Assembly (NCBI GenBank): GCA_904501885.1 | Contig: CAJGCP010000007.1 | Span: 1 to 64,000, forward strand | Length of the DNA: 64,000 nucleotides | Origin: an uncultured Acetatifactor sp. | GTDB taxonomy: Bacteria > Bacillota > Clostridia > Lachnospirales > Lachnospiraceae | Reading direction: 5' to 3' | Shown here: positions 14,455 to 23,160 of the stretch, one piece after another | Numbering within the stretch: the stretch's first letter is position 1 | Layout of the letters: every line of letters begins with the position of its first letter | Program-made: the position numbers and the translations under genes | The notes under the pieces: generated by a model | What the model was told of the DNA's origin: nothing | What the model saw: only the letters and a program-made list of their open reading frames with translations | Database searches by the model: none

Positions 14455-16131
14455 ATGACGAAAAAGAGATTTTATATTGGTGTCATACTCATTGCTATAG
14501 TTCATATTGCGCTATGTCTGTTTTTTGGCAGTCAGAAGTCAGGCTTTCACGAGGACGAATATTATACCTATTGGTCCGTGTCCTGTGAGGATGTGACCCC
14601 TGCCAATTTCACCTGGCATACGGGGTATGAATTGCAACAGCGTTTTTTGGTAAAGCTGGGAGAACAATTCTCCTACGATATGGTCATCAAAAATCAGGCG
14701 GCAGACGTGCATCCGCCCCTGTATTACATGGCCTTACATACCTTGATGTCGCTGTTTCCGGGGCGGTTTTATAAGTGGTTTGGCATCCTGCTGAACCTGG
14801 GTTTTTCGTTGGTTACTCTGGTGGGAATTGTTGGTGTGTTTTATCACCTGGCGGAGGCGAAGGAAACAGTAGTCGCGGCGGGTAAGAGCAATGTTGAGAC
14901 TCCTTTCGAAAAGAGAGGACAGGATGCGAGATGCTTGATAGCACTGTTTTGCGGTCTGGCTTATGGGATTTCGCCTTCTGCCATCAGCGGTGTGATGCTG
15001 ACCAGAATGTATGCCATGTCCACCATGTGGACGGTTCTGTATGCACTGGTATTTTTGCTGTTAATAAAGGAATTGGGAGGCAGTAAGAAACGGTTTGCAT
15101 TGCTGACTTTGTGTGGAGGATTGATTTGCTACGCCACCTTTTTGACCCATTATTTTTCTTTGCTGGTGCCTTTTTTCCTAACTTTATTTTATTGCATTTA
15201 TGTTTGTATCCGCGGAAAAGGTTTTGTGCGGATGTTCCTTTATGGTATCAGTATGGTGGCGGCCATTGGACTGGGGATTCTCAGTTATCCGGTGAGCCTG
15301 CAGCATATCTTTGCCGACTATCGCGGAGAGGGTGCCATAGAGGGGCTGCTTGGCGCATCCTGGCAGGTGGTAACCATGTTTGGCGGATACATCAACAATC
15401 GAGTGTTTGCAGGTTTGTTGATTCCCTGTTTGATTGTGTTTGTAGCGGCGCTGGTGTACCTGGTCATCAAAAGGGTTCAAGTATACAAATTGATTACGCT
15501 TACGGTTACTTGTGGGCTTTCCTTCTTGTTCTTGTGCCAGGTGGCACTTCGGGTGGGAGAGGATGCCTGCCGGTATTTCTATCCTGTGATGGCGTTGATT
15601 ATCCCCTTGATGGCGTATGTGATTGTTATGGCGGTTTGCACTTTGACGGGAGAGATTTGTTGCAAGGATGCGGTGCAGTCAGATGGCAAATCCAATGTTT
15701 GTAGAGTGCAAACAGCGAAAAAGTGGATTCAATGTGGATTTGCCGTGTTGATGGTGTGCATTGTGCTGTTCCCCTACGTCCTTGGTCTTAGCACCGGCAA
15801 GGTGGCATTTTTATATCGGGACGATGCGCAGAAGGTGGCATTTTCTCAGGCACACAAGGAGTATCCTTTGATTATGGTGTATTCCCAGGACAAGCGATAT
15901 CGGGCTTGGTATGTAGATAATCAGTTGTGGCCCTATGACAAGATTCTTTATATGGAATATCAGTATAAAGATTTGCTGGACGACAAAACCCTGTCAGAGG
16001 CAGAAAAAATCGTGGTTTATATGGATGCACCGGTGGATTTATTGGATGCTTTGATTGCAAATAACCCGAAGTTGTCGAAATACACTTTGGTTCGTCACGA
16101 TCCTTATTTCTATGTGTATTTGGTGGAGTAA
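14455..16131 (+). CDS. GT39-like membrane glycosyltransferase (ArnT/PMT type)
   Basis: The protein has 558 residues. ATG 14455 has GGAAAGG upstream; an ATG at 14407 would add a basic, unlikely N-terminus. It shows about ten to eleven membrane segments. The first outer loop has HEDEYYTYWSVS, with acidic residues expected for the GT-C catalytic site, and DVHPPLYYMALHTLMS matches the conserved loop of dolichyl or undecaprenyl-phosphate-dependent transferases. A final soluble stretch (about 470-558) lies outside. It follows the MBOAT and DHHW genes and may decorate the same surface glycan. Donor and acceptor sugars are unknown. Confidence 0.82.
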   Translation: MTKKRFYIGVILIAIVHIALCLFFGSQKSGFHEDEYYTYWSVSCEDVTPANFTWHTGYELQQRFLVKLGEQFSYDMVIKNQAADVHPPLYYMALHTLMSLFPGRFYKWFGILLNLGFSLVTLVGIVGVFYHLAEAKETVVAAGKSNVETPFEKRGQDARCLIALFCGLAYGISPSAISGVMLTRMYAMSTMWTVLYALVFLLLIKELGGSKKRFALLTLCGGLICYATFLTHYFSLLVPFFLTLFYCIYVCIRGKGFVRMFLYGISMVAAIGLGILSYPVSLQHIFADYRGEGAIEGLLGASWQVVTMFGGYINNRVFAGLLIPCLIVFVAALVYLVIKRVQVYKLITLTVTCGLSFLFLCQVALRVGEDACRYFYPVMALIIPLMAYVIVMAVCTLTGEICCKDAVQSDGKSNVCRVQTAKKWIQCGFAVLMVCIVLFPYVLGLSTGKVAFLYRDDAQKVAFSQAHKEYPLIMVYSQDKRYRAWYVDNQLWPYDKILYMEYQYKDLLDDKTLSEAEKIVVYMDAPVDLLDALIANNPKLSKYTLVRHDPYFYVYLVE

Positions 16132-16171
16132 TTTTATTACCTACGATTGCTAACATTTTATGAATTTTATC

Positions 16172-16200
16172 TTGACTTTTTCCTGCCGATAAGGTAATAT
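16172..16200 (+). promoter_or_regulatory. Promoter of tRNA-Leu(CAG)
   Basis: TTGACT (16172-16177), 17 bp, TAATAT (16195-16200), 11 bp before the tRNA. Confidence 0.75.
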
Positions 16201-16211
16201 CTATTTTGTTC

Positions 16212-16295
16212 GCAGGAATGGCGGAATTGGCAGACGCGCACGGTTCAGGTCCGTGTGGTAGCAATACCATGAGAGTTCAAGTCTCTTTTCCTGCA
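16212..16295 (+). tRNA. tRNA-Leu, anticodon CAG
   Basis: This 84-nt class II tRNA has acceptor arms GCAGGAA and TTCCTGC plus discriminator A. The anticodon stem CACGG/CCGTG encloses loop TTCAGGT (anticodon CAG, reading CUG). It has a long variable arm and the T-arm sequence GAGTTCAAGTCTC. CCA is not encoded. A consensus-like promoter is directly upstream and a terminator follows at 16302. The 62-bp-period array begins 59 bp downstream. Confidence 0.95.
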
Positions 16296-16301
16296 TAGTA
16301 A

Positions 16302-16329
16302 AAGCCCCGAGTTTTCGGGGCTTGTTTTA
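16302..16329 (+). terminator. Terminator of tRNA-Leu(CAG)
   Basis: AAGCCCCGA (16302-16310) and TCGGGGCTT (16315-16323) form the stem, followed by GTTTTAT. Confidence 0.85.
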
Positions 16330-16353
16330 TTTCGTGTTGCATTTCGTGTTGCT

Positions 16354-16601
16354 TTTACCATCTGCGGAGTTGTTATAATGGTACAGGATGTAAATTCGGT
16401 GTTGCCGGGGATGAGTTTACCATCTAAGGAGTGATTTTTGTGGTACGGGATGTAAATATGATGCGTTTCGTAATAAATTTACCATCTGCGACGCAATTAT
16501 GTCGGCACAGGATGTAAATTGGGTGGAAACGGGGACAAAATTACCATCTCAGAAACAAATATTTTGGGTCGGGATGTAAGCGCTGACTAAATGCCTTTAG
16601 C
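16354..16601. repeat. Four-unit repeat array with exact 62-bp period
   Basis: TTTACCATCT occurs at 16354, 16416, 16478 and (as ATTACCATCT) 16540, always 62 bp apart. GGATGTAA occurs at 16386, 16448, 16510 and 16572, also 62 bp apart. The two boxes are roughly inverted copies of each other (GGATGTAAA against TTTACCATC, one bulged C) and alternate about every 31 bp. Only a short TGGTAC-like flank before the second box is otherwise shared; the remaining ~40 bp per unit differ. The array fills the gap between tRNA-Leu(CAG) and the 3' end of the AraC gene. No gene is present, and it is not a CRISPR because no long repeat exists. Confidence 0.8.
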
Positions 16602-16653
16602 TATTAGCCTATAGGTGGATGAATTGACGGTAATTAGAATGCAGTGTCCACGT

Positions 16654-17445
16654 TTATTTTCTTATATACGAATTCTTATACTCACTTGGCGTAACCCCTG
16701 TCTTTGCGGTAAATATCTTGCCGAAATGGTAAATGTCGCTATAGCCCAATGTGAGGGCGATATCTCTTATCAGCATTTTCTCGCTGAGCAACAATTCCTT
16801 GGCCCGTTCGATTTTCATATTTAGTACATATTCCTTCGGGGACACGCCGTGTTTTTCCCGGAACAAGGTTTCGAAATAGCGGTAGCTTACACCGGTGTGA
16901 GCAGCAGCTGTTTCCAGACGGAAGTCGTTTTGCAGATAGTTTTCATGTAAATAATCGACGCCCTTGGCTATCTTATCGTATTTATGTGCCGGCTGGTACA
17001 TATGTAACTGCTTTGCCATTAAGCCCACGATGCGATAGAAGGATGATTTACAGTCCGGAAGATAGGCGGGATTATTTCTGTTCCAGTCGGTTTCTAGCCT
17101 GGTGAAGTAGGACTTCACAGATCCTGAATCGGAAAAGCGAACCAGAAAAGGGGCGCAGTGTTTCCCGGTGGTTTCGAAGTCCAAAACCATCACAATACTT
17201 TCCGGGTCGGATAAAGTGATGATGTAATTCTCATCCTTGGGAATGTAAAGTACAGAACCGGGAACGGCTTCGACTTTGAAGGTGCCGAATTGGTAGGTTT
17301 CTGTGCCTTTTACCGTGTAGAGCAGACCATGGTGTCTTCTGCCTTTGTTGTGCATGGGATAGTCGGAACGGGATGCTACATAGGTTTGCACAAAACAAAG
17401 TTCGGAAATGCACAGTTGATTTAAAAAGTCAAATGTAATATTCAT
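16654..17445 (-). CDS. AraC family transcriptional regulator
   Basis: This 263-residue protein has an N-terminal cupin sensor domain (about 1-140; HHGLLYTVKGTETYQFGTF) and a C-terminal pair of helix-turn-helix motifs (about 165-260). They read FRLETAAAHTGVSYRYFETL and IRDIALTLGYSDIYHFGKIF, then TGVTPSEYKN. I chose the ATG at 17445 because GGAGGTG lies just upstream; starting at TTG 17463 would translate through that site. It is divergent from the first glycyl radical enzyme, 221 bp away, with candidate operators between. It probably activates that cluster in response to its substrate, by analogy to catabolic AraC proteins. Confidence 0.92.
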   Translation of the reverse strand: MNITFDFLNQLCISELCFVQTYVASRSDYPMHNKGRRHHGLLYTVKGTETYQFGTFKVEAVPGSVLYIPKDENYIITLSDPESIVMVLDFETTGKHCAPFLVRFSDSGSVKSYFTRLETDWNRNNPAYLPDCKSSFYRIVGLMAKQLHMYQPAHKYDKIAKGVDYLHENYLQNDFRLETAAAHTGVSYRYFETLFREKHGVSPKEYVLNMKIERAKELLLSEKMLIRDIALTLGYSDIYHFGKIFTAKTGVTPSEYKNSYIRK

Positions 17446-17504
17446 TTTAAATGTCACCTCCAAATAGACTTATAAAACGGATAATACCACATTATCACGA
17501 ATCA

Positions 17505-17596
17505 TTTTACGTTTCAAGAACTCAAATAAAATATTTCGTAAAAACACTATTTATTCGCAAAAAGGCATTTACTTTCCGGATGGGAAAGAATATAGT
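17505..17596 (+). promoter_or_regulatory. AraC/GRE divergent regulatory region
   Basis: TTTTACG (17505-17511) and CGTAAAA (17537-17543) form an inverted pair. A promoter candidate for the GRE operon is TTTACT (17568-17573), 17 bp, TATAGT (17591-17596). Its spacer contains CTTTCC (17572-17577) and GGAAAG (17583-17588), a second inverted pair. The weak -35 fits an activated promoter. These are candidates by position only. Confidence 0.45.
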
Positions 17597-17666
17597 AAAG
17601 GTGTAATGGCGCGGGGCGCATAAAAATGTATGTGAGAGTACAGTTGATGGGAGCGAGGAACATTAC

Positions 17667-19970
17667 ATGAGTTATATCAGCGAAAAAGACAGAAATTATA
17701 TCGAAAATAAATATCACAAAAAAGGGGATCCCAATTTTAATCCATTGCAGAGATTCAATTATCATGGATACGAATATGATCCTGCCACCGGCCTGGATGA
17801 TGCTCAGATGGCGGCAGGATTGGAGAAATTGATAGAGGAGACCAAGGGGCAGGACCACGCTTTGGTGAAGGCAAAATGTTTTGCGTTTGTGTTGGACAAT
17901 GCCAGAATTGATGCTCCTGCAGAGGATTATTTCTTCGGGTTCTATAACTGGGGCAGACCTTTAGGGAAAACCTTGATTTCCAAGTGGTACAATGAGGTGT
18001 TTGCATCCATGCCGAAAGTGATGCAGATTATGGAAGATTACGAGGCATCCGGCACCGGTGAGTTGTGCCTGGATACGGATCATGTGGTGCCTGACTGGAG
18101 AGACATCTTTGGACTGGGATTTACGGGGCTGAAGGACCGTGCCCGGAAATATTATGAGGAACGCAAAAATGAACGGAACAACATGAGTGGCGTCTTCTGT
18201 GAAGAGGAAGGAACAGAGGGAGGTCTTACCCCCAAGCAGGAAGCTTTTTTTGCCTCCATTCAGATAGAGTATGAGGCGGTTTTGCGACTGATTGACAGAC
18301 TGGCAGATTATACGGAAGAGCATCCATCCGAGAAATCGGATTTGATTGTGAGAAGCTTTCGTTCCTTGAGAAATAATCCGCCTCAGAATACGTTTGAAGC
18401 TCTTTTGATGATGTACACTTTCCATATTTGTTCCGAGTCAGTGGATATGTATCAGGTGCGTTCTTTGGGCAACGGGTTGGATCGTAGCCTGTATGCTTTT
18501 TACAAAAAGGATTTGGAGGAGGGCGTGTTTACCAGAGAGCAAATCCGCACCTTTTTGGCATATTTATTCATGCAGTATGCCGCCATCGACAATTATTGGG
18601 GGCAGCCTTTTTATCTGTGCGGAACGGATTTCGATGAAACCACAGATATCAGCGATTTGACTTTGGATATTTTAGAGGTGTATGACAGCCTGAATATCTA
18701 TAACCCGAAGATTCAAATCAAGATTGATTATCATACAAATCCAAGGATTATACACAAGGCACTGGAAATGATTCGTGCAGGTCATAACAGTATCGTGTTC
18801 TGTTGTGTGCCGGGTATTACCAAGTCCTTGACGACCTGCTATGGTGTGACGGAAGAAGAAGCCAGAAACTGTGATATTAGCGGATGTAATGAAATGCATA
18901 TCCGGGGCAGTGAGGCTTGTATGATTTCCGGATACCCTAATGCGGCGAAGGCGCTTTGTTATGTATTCAACAACGGATTGGATACCATCACTGGCAAGCA
19001 GCTTGGTCTGACCACGGGAGATGTGACCACATTTCGGACCTACGAAGATTTTTATGATGCATTTATCAAGCAGTTTTCCTATATGTTGGACACTTTCCTG
19101 CATACGGCCAGAGCATATGAAAAATATGTCAGTGAGATTTGCCCTTCCGTTATGTTGTCAGCCACCATTGAAAGCAGTCTGCAAAAGGCAGTGGACGCTT
19201 ATGGATTTGGTGTGAAATATCCTACTTCCTGCCTGCTTTTATGTTCTTTTGCCACCACGGTGGATTCTTTATTGGCAGTAAAGGAGTTGGTGTTTGAAAA
19301 GAAGATAGCGACCTTGTCCCAAATGCGAGATGCACTTTTGCATAACTGGGAGGGATACCTGGAATTGCACCGGGAAGCCCTGCGGGCAGAGAAAAAATAT
19401 GGCAATGGAAATCCTATGGCAGATGCAACAGCGGCAGAACTTTTTCAGTGGTTTAGCAAATATGTGACCGGTCAGAAAAATAGCCGTGGTGGGGTTTATA
19501 AAGTGGGTGTACCTTCCACCCGTCATTTCATCGGTCAGGGCAAGGTAACCGAAGCCACTCCGGATGGGCGAAAAAAAGGAGAAGAATTCTCTAAAAATGC
19601 AGCTCCCGTTGTGGGTATGGAAAGAAAGGGTGTGACGGCCATGATTCGGTCCGCACTTTCCACCCGACCCTGGTTGTTCTCTGAAGCATATGTGCTGGAT
19701 GTGATGTTGCATCCTTCCGTTTTCGAGGGAGAAGATGGCTTGCAAGCGGTAAAGGGTCTGGTTGATATGTATATGAAAAATGATGGTATTTCCATCCAGT
19801 TTAATGTGTTTAACGCGCAAACCCTGCGGGATGCACAGAAACATCCTGAAAAATATGAAAACCTGCAGGTGCGTATTTCCGGTTGGAATGTGCTGTGGAA
19901 CAATATGAGTCGGGAAGAGCAGGACGCGTATATTAAGCGTGCGGAAGGATTGGGAGGTACAGCAAAATGA
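17667..19970 (+). CDS. Glycyl radical enzyme 1 (PFL2/DhaB-like, substrate unknown)
   Basis: This 767-residue protein has the PFL-type barrel. The thiyl motif SGCNEMHIRG gives Cys407 and Glu409, the Cys-x-Glu pair seen in diol and hydroxyproline dehydratases and related C-O/C-N lyases. The C-terminal glycyl radical loop is VRISGWNVLW with Gly739; most relatives have Tyr after this Gly, here it is Trp. The dedicated activase is encoded downstream. It lacks the Cys-Cys pair of true pyruvate formate-lyase, so formate production is unlikely. Its stop overlaps the transporter start (ATGA). Paralogous to the enzyme at 20905 (shared DHxVPxW and LGFxGxxDRAR). Reaction unknown; a radical dehydratase or lyase is inferred. 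Confidence 0.88.
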   Translation: MSYISEKDRNYIENKYHKKGDPNFNPLQRFNYHGYEYDPATGLDDAQMAAGLEKLIEETKGQDHALVKAKCFAFVLDNARIDAPAEDYFFGFYNWGRPLGKTLISKWYNEVFASMPKVMQIMEDYEASGTGELCLDTDHVVPDWRDIFGLGFTGLKDRARKYYEERKNERNNMSGVFCEEEGTEGGLTPKQEAFFASIQIEYEAVLRLIDRLADYTEEHPSEKSDLIVRSFRSLRNNPPQNTFEALLMMYTFHICSESVDMYQVRSLGNGLDRSLYAFYKKDLEEGVFTREQIRTFLAYLFMQYAAIDNYWGQPFYLCGTDFDETTDISDLTLDILEVYDSLNIYNPKIQIKIDYHTNPRIIHKALEMIRAGHNSIVFCCVPGITKSLTTCYGVTEEEARNCDISGCNEMHIRGSEACMISGYPNAAKALCYVFNNGLDTITGKQLGLTTGDVTTFRTYEDFYDAFIKQFSYMLDTFLHTARAYEKYVSEICPSVMLSATIESSLQKAVDAYGFGVKYPTSCLLLCSFATTVDSLLAVKELVFEKKIATLSQMRDALLHNWEGYLELHREALRAEKKYGNGNPMADATAAELFQWFSKYVTGQKNSRGGVYKVGVPSTRHFIGQGKVTEATPDGRKKGEEFSKNAAPVVGMERKGVTAMIRSALSTRPWLFSEAYVLDVMLHPSVFEGEDGLQAVKGLVDMYMKNDGISIQFNVFNAQTLRDAQKHPEKYENLQVRISGWNVLWNNMSREEQDAYIKRAEGLGGTAK

Positions 19971-20884
19971 AAAGACAACCATTCTTCTCTGTTCGAAGAA
20001 ATATGGTGTTAAGCGCAGTTTTTTACACCTTTCTCTGGGGAAGCGCTTTTCCTCTTGTGAAGATTTGTATGGAATGCTTTCAGATTGATGCAACAGATAA
20101 TATGTCCAAATGTCTGTTGGCAGGCATTCGATTTACCATTGCCGGTATACTTACATTGATTTTTCATCGATTCTTTGGGACCGATGGGCTGAAACTTGAC
20201 CGCAAGCAACTTCGATATGTGACAATATATGGTCTCGTGGCCACCTCGATGCAGTATGCGCTGACCTATATAGCACTGTCCCGTATGGATGGATCCAAGG
20301 GCGCAGTGTGGGATCAATTGGGTGTGTTCATCATTGTGTTGACCGGTGGATTAGTATTCCGGGACGAGAAACTTGGATTGTATAAATTGCTGGGATGTGC
20401 TATCGGATTTATTGGGGTATTGGCTATCAATACTTCCAGTGTGGGATTTTCCTTTAGCCTGGCAGGAGAGGGCGTGATGCTTTTGGTGGTCGTGTGTCAG
20501 ACATTATCTTTCTTTTTGGCAAAGGGCAGTTCCTCTATCATGGCAGCATCAAAAATGGTGGGTTACGGACAACTTTTTGGTGGCGTGGCATTGACAATAG
20601 TGGCATTCACTTTTGGAGGCCATATCACCACAGTCAATCCATTGGCAGTTGTAACCCTGATTGGTTTGGCAATGATTTCGGCAGTAGCTTATACGCTGTC
20701 GCTGATGCCGCTGAAATATTTTCCCGTATCAGAAGTGTCAGCATTTAATTTGCTGATTACGGTGTTTGGCGTGGTGATGTCAGCAGCATTGTTGGGAGAT
20801 AATATTTTTCGGTGGAATTATTTGATTTCGTTGGTTTTGATTAGTTTTGGTATTTTGCTGATTAATAGCACAGGTAAGAAGTAG
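19967..20884 (+). CDS. EamA/DMT family transporter
   Basis: This 305-residue protein has about ten hydrophobic segments in two five-helix halves, the EamA arrangement. The first segment holds FYTFLWGSAFPLVKICME, and DGSKGAVWDQLGVFIIVLTG marks the end of the first repeat. Such proteins move small metabolites such as amino acids, sugars or purines. The start overlaps the stop of GRE 1 by 4 bp, and GRE 2 follows 20 bp later with its own GGAGG, so the transporter is locked into the cluster. It likely imports the substrate or exports the product of the radical enzymes; direction is unknown. Confidence 0.9.
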   Translation: MKRQPFFSVRRNMVLSAVFYTFLWGSAFPLVKICMECFQIDATDNMSKCLLAGIRFTIAGILTLIFHRFFGTDGLKLDRKQLRYVTIYGLVATSMQYALTYIALSRMDGSKGAVWDQLGVFIIVLTGGLVFRDEKLGLYKLLGCAIGFIGVLAINTSSVGFSFSLAGEGVMLLVVVCQTLSFFLAKGSSSIMAASKMVGYGQLFGGVALTIVAFTFGGHITTVNPLAVVTLIGLAMISAVAYTLSLMPLKYFPVSEVSAFNLLITVFGVVMSAALLGDNIFRWNYLISLVLISFGILLINSTGKK

Positions 20885-20904
20885 AATTTTGGAGGAAAAG
20901 AAAA

Positions 20905-23148
20905 ATGTGGAATCGATTTGACAAAGAAAGACATCTGTTAAATCTGTATGATAACCCCAATTTTGAACCGGGCACCGGCATGATGGATCGCAACGAAATT
21001 GTGCGCGGCGTGCAAAAGTATGTGGAGAATCTGGAGTCACAGGGCTATTCTCATACCATCATCAAAGCCAGGGCAGTGGAGTACTTATTGCAGAATGCAG
21101 CCATCGAGGTGAATCCCATCGATTGGTTTGGCTTTAATTTTTCCGGATGGCTGACCGTGAAGAAACGCAAAGAACTTGGAGTGACCCAATGGCCGCTTAC
21201 ATTCCTCAGTGAGAAATGGTTGAATGACCTGCCCACCACATCGGAGTTTGATGCGGCGGCAGCAAATATTGCGGAAACCGGCGCGGGACTTTTCTGGTGC
21301 GATTATGACCATAGCGTGCCCAACTGGGATGCGGTGATCGGGTTAGGATTTCAGGGAATTTTGGATAGAGCAAGATACTACCATAATATGCACAAGGAAA
21401 ACGGCACCATTACGCCTGCAAAGGAAGAGTATTATCAGGCGGTAGAGATGGTGTACGAAGCGATTTTAACCTTTATGCAGCGCTTCGTGGAAGTGGCTAG
21501 GAAGCATGTGGACGAAGACCCCAAGATGCCCATTGTGGTGGAATGTCTGGAAACCATTGCGACAGACACCCCTAAGACCTTATATCAGTATTTGACATTG
21601 ACATATTTCTATCATTTATTACAGGAAATGGTGGACAATATTCAGGTGAGAACCTTGGGTAATCTGGATGTGGATGGCTATCCCTACTACAAGGCAGATG
21701 TGGAAGCCGGCAGAATGACCCGAGAACATGCAGAGGAGTTATTCCGTTATTTCTTTGAGAAGTATACCCTACAGGGGCATAGATTCTCCCAGCCCCTTTA
21801 TTTTGGTGGCATGGACGAAAATGGGGACAGCGCCATCAATGAATTGTCTTACACGATGTTGGATGCCTATGACAAATCCGTGATTGTGAACCCTAAGCTT
21901 TTCATCAAAGTGATGCCCAACACGCCGGATGCATTTTTGAAAAAAGCATTGGATATGATTCGTCGCGGACGCAACTGTATCGTATTTATCAACGAGGAAT
22001 TAGGACAGAAAATCTCCAGAAAATTGGGAAGAACCGAAGAGGAAACCCGCAGGCTTGTGGGTACCGGATGCAACAACTTTGCATCCCGTGGTAAGGAGAC
22101 CGTGCCGGAGCATATGTATGTGAACCTGGCAAAAGGTGTGGAGCTGGCATTCTTCGACGGTGTGGATCCTAAGACAGGGGCAGAAATTGGTTGCAAGACG
22201 GGAGACGTGAGCAATTTCAAGACCTTTGAGGACTTTAAGAAGGCATATATCGCGCAGACAGAATGTCTGATTCAGAAAGCCTTTGTTATCTCTGATTTTT
22301 ATGATTCTCATTTATTGGATATCAATCCTGCTCCCATGTACTCCGGCACTATGGAAGACAGCGTGAAATGTGGTCGGGATGCTTACCATAATGGTGTAAA
22401 ATATAACAATACAGTTATGTTCCTGAGTTGCCATGCTACTGCAGCGGATTCCCTGATGATGGTGAAAAAATATGTGTACGATTTAAAACAGGTTACCATC
22501 GAGGAAATGCGGGATGCCCTTTTGGCAAACTGGGTAGGCTATGAAGAGTTGCAGCAGACTTTGTGGAACGATCCTGAGAAATTCGGCAACGACATCGATA
22601 GTGTAGACAATTTGACGGTGGAACTTTTGAACCACTTTACCTCCATTGTTACCAGCCGTAAAAATGTTCGTGGCGGACACTTCGTGGTAAATGGTGAATC
22701 CATCATTTATTCCCATACTTGGGCGGATAAATGTGGTGCCACACCGGATGGCCGTGCAAGAGGAGAGCTGCTTTCTAAAAATATGAGTGCATCTATCGGT
22801 CAGGACCGCCGGGGTATAACAGCTCACATTAAGTCTGTGACAAAAATTGATGCCACCAATTTAGCTTATGGCTGTCCTTTTGATTACATGTTACATCCTT
22901 CGGCAGTGAAGGGGGAAAATGGTTTAAATGCTATGCTGGGGCTGCTGCGTACCTTTATGAAGAGGGGCGGATATGGCTACCAGGGCAATGTACAGGATGC
23001 GGAAACTTTGAAGGATGCCAAGGCAAATCCTGAAAAGTATCCCAATCTGCAGGTCCGTGTCAGCGGTTGGAGCTGGTTCTTTACCCAGATGGAAGAGAAT
23101 TTCCAAGACGAGTTCATTCGTCGTGCAGAAATGGAAATTGGTATATAA
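20905..23148 (+). CDS. Glycyl radical enzyme 2 (PFL-like paralogue, lacks the Cys-x-Glu acid)
   Basis: This 747-residue paralogue of the enzyme at 17667 aligns along its length (NPNFEPGTGMM, YDHSVPNWDAVIGLGFQG, RARYYHNMHK). The thiyl motif is GTGCNNFASRG: Cys389 followed by Asn390 and Asn391, so the usual Glu two residues after Cys is missing. The radical loop is VRVSGWSWFF with Gly721 followed by Trp. Without the Glu, a dehydratase mechanism like that of CutC or HypD is doubtful; a decarboxylase, lyase or partner subunit remains possible. GGAGG precedes the ATG, and the activase follows within 12 bp. Substrate unknown. Confidence 0.88.
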   Translation: MWNRFDKERHLLNLYDNPNFEPGTGMMDRNEIVRGVQKYVENLESQGYSHTIIKARAVEYLLQNAAIEVNPIDWFGFNFSGWLTVKKRKELGVTQWPLTFLSEKWLNDLPTTSEFDAAAANIAETGAGLFWCDYDHSVPNWDAVIGLGFQGILDRARYYHNMHKENGTITPAKEEYYQAVEMVYEAILTFMQRFVEVARKHVDEDPKMPIVVECLETIATDTPKTLYQYLTLTYFYHLLQEMVDNIQVRTLGNLDVDGYPYYKADVEAGRMTREHAEELFRYFFEKYTLQGHRFSQPLYFGGMDENGDSAINELSYTMLDAYDKSVIVNPKLFIKVMPNTPDAFLKKALDMIRRGRNCIVFINEELGQKISRKLGRTEEETRRLVGTGCNNFASRGKETVPEHMYVNLAKGVELAFFDGVDPKTGAEIGCKTGDVSNFKTFEDFKKAYIAQTECLIQKAFVISDFYDSHLLDINPAPMYSGTMEDSVKCGRDAYHNGVKYNNTVMFLSCHATAADSLMMVKKYVYDLKQVTIEEMRDALLANWVGYEELQQTLWNDPEKFGNDIDSVDNLTVELLNHFTSIVTSRKNVRGGHFVVNGESIIYSHTWADKCGATPDGRARGELLSKNMSASIGQDRRGITAHIKSVTKIDATNLAYGCPFDYMLHPSAVKGENGLNAMLGLLRTFMKRGGYGYQGNVQDAETLKDAKANPEKYPNLQVRVSGWSWFFTQMEENFQDEFIRRAEMEIGI

Positions 23149-23160
23149 TGGAGGATGAAA

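Noticed and set aside
15111..15704. 197-codon frame within the GT39-like gene
   Set aside because: It lies wholly inside the longer membrane protein in another frame and has no start signal of its own.
16354..16601. CRISPR array
   Set aside because: The conserved elements are two ~10-bp boxes in opposite orientation per 62-bp unit, not one identical 25-40-bp repeat; there are no cas genes.
17667..23148. Hydroxyproline dehydratase or choline TMA-lyase
   Set aside because: The radical loops read RISGW/RVSGW rather than the usual Gly-Tyr, GRE 2 lacks the Glu, and no proC, cut or microcompartment genes adjoin. The GH127 gene 7 kb upstream is not evidence enough for a hydroxyproline pathway.
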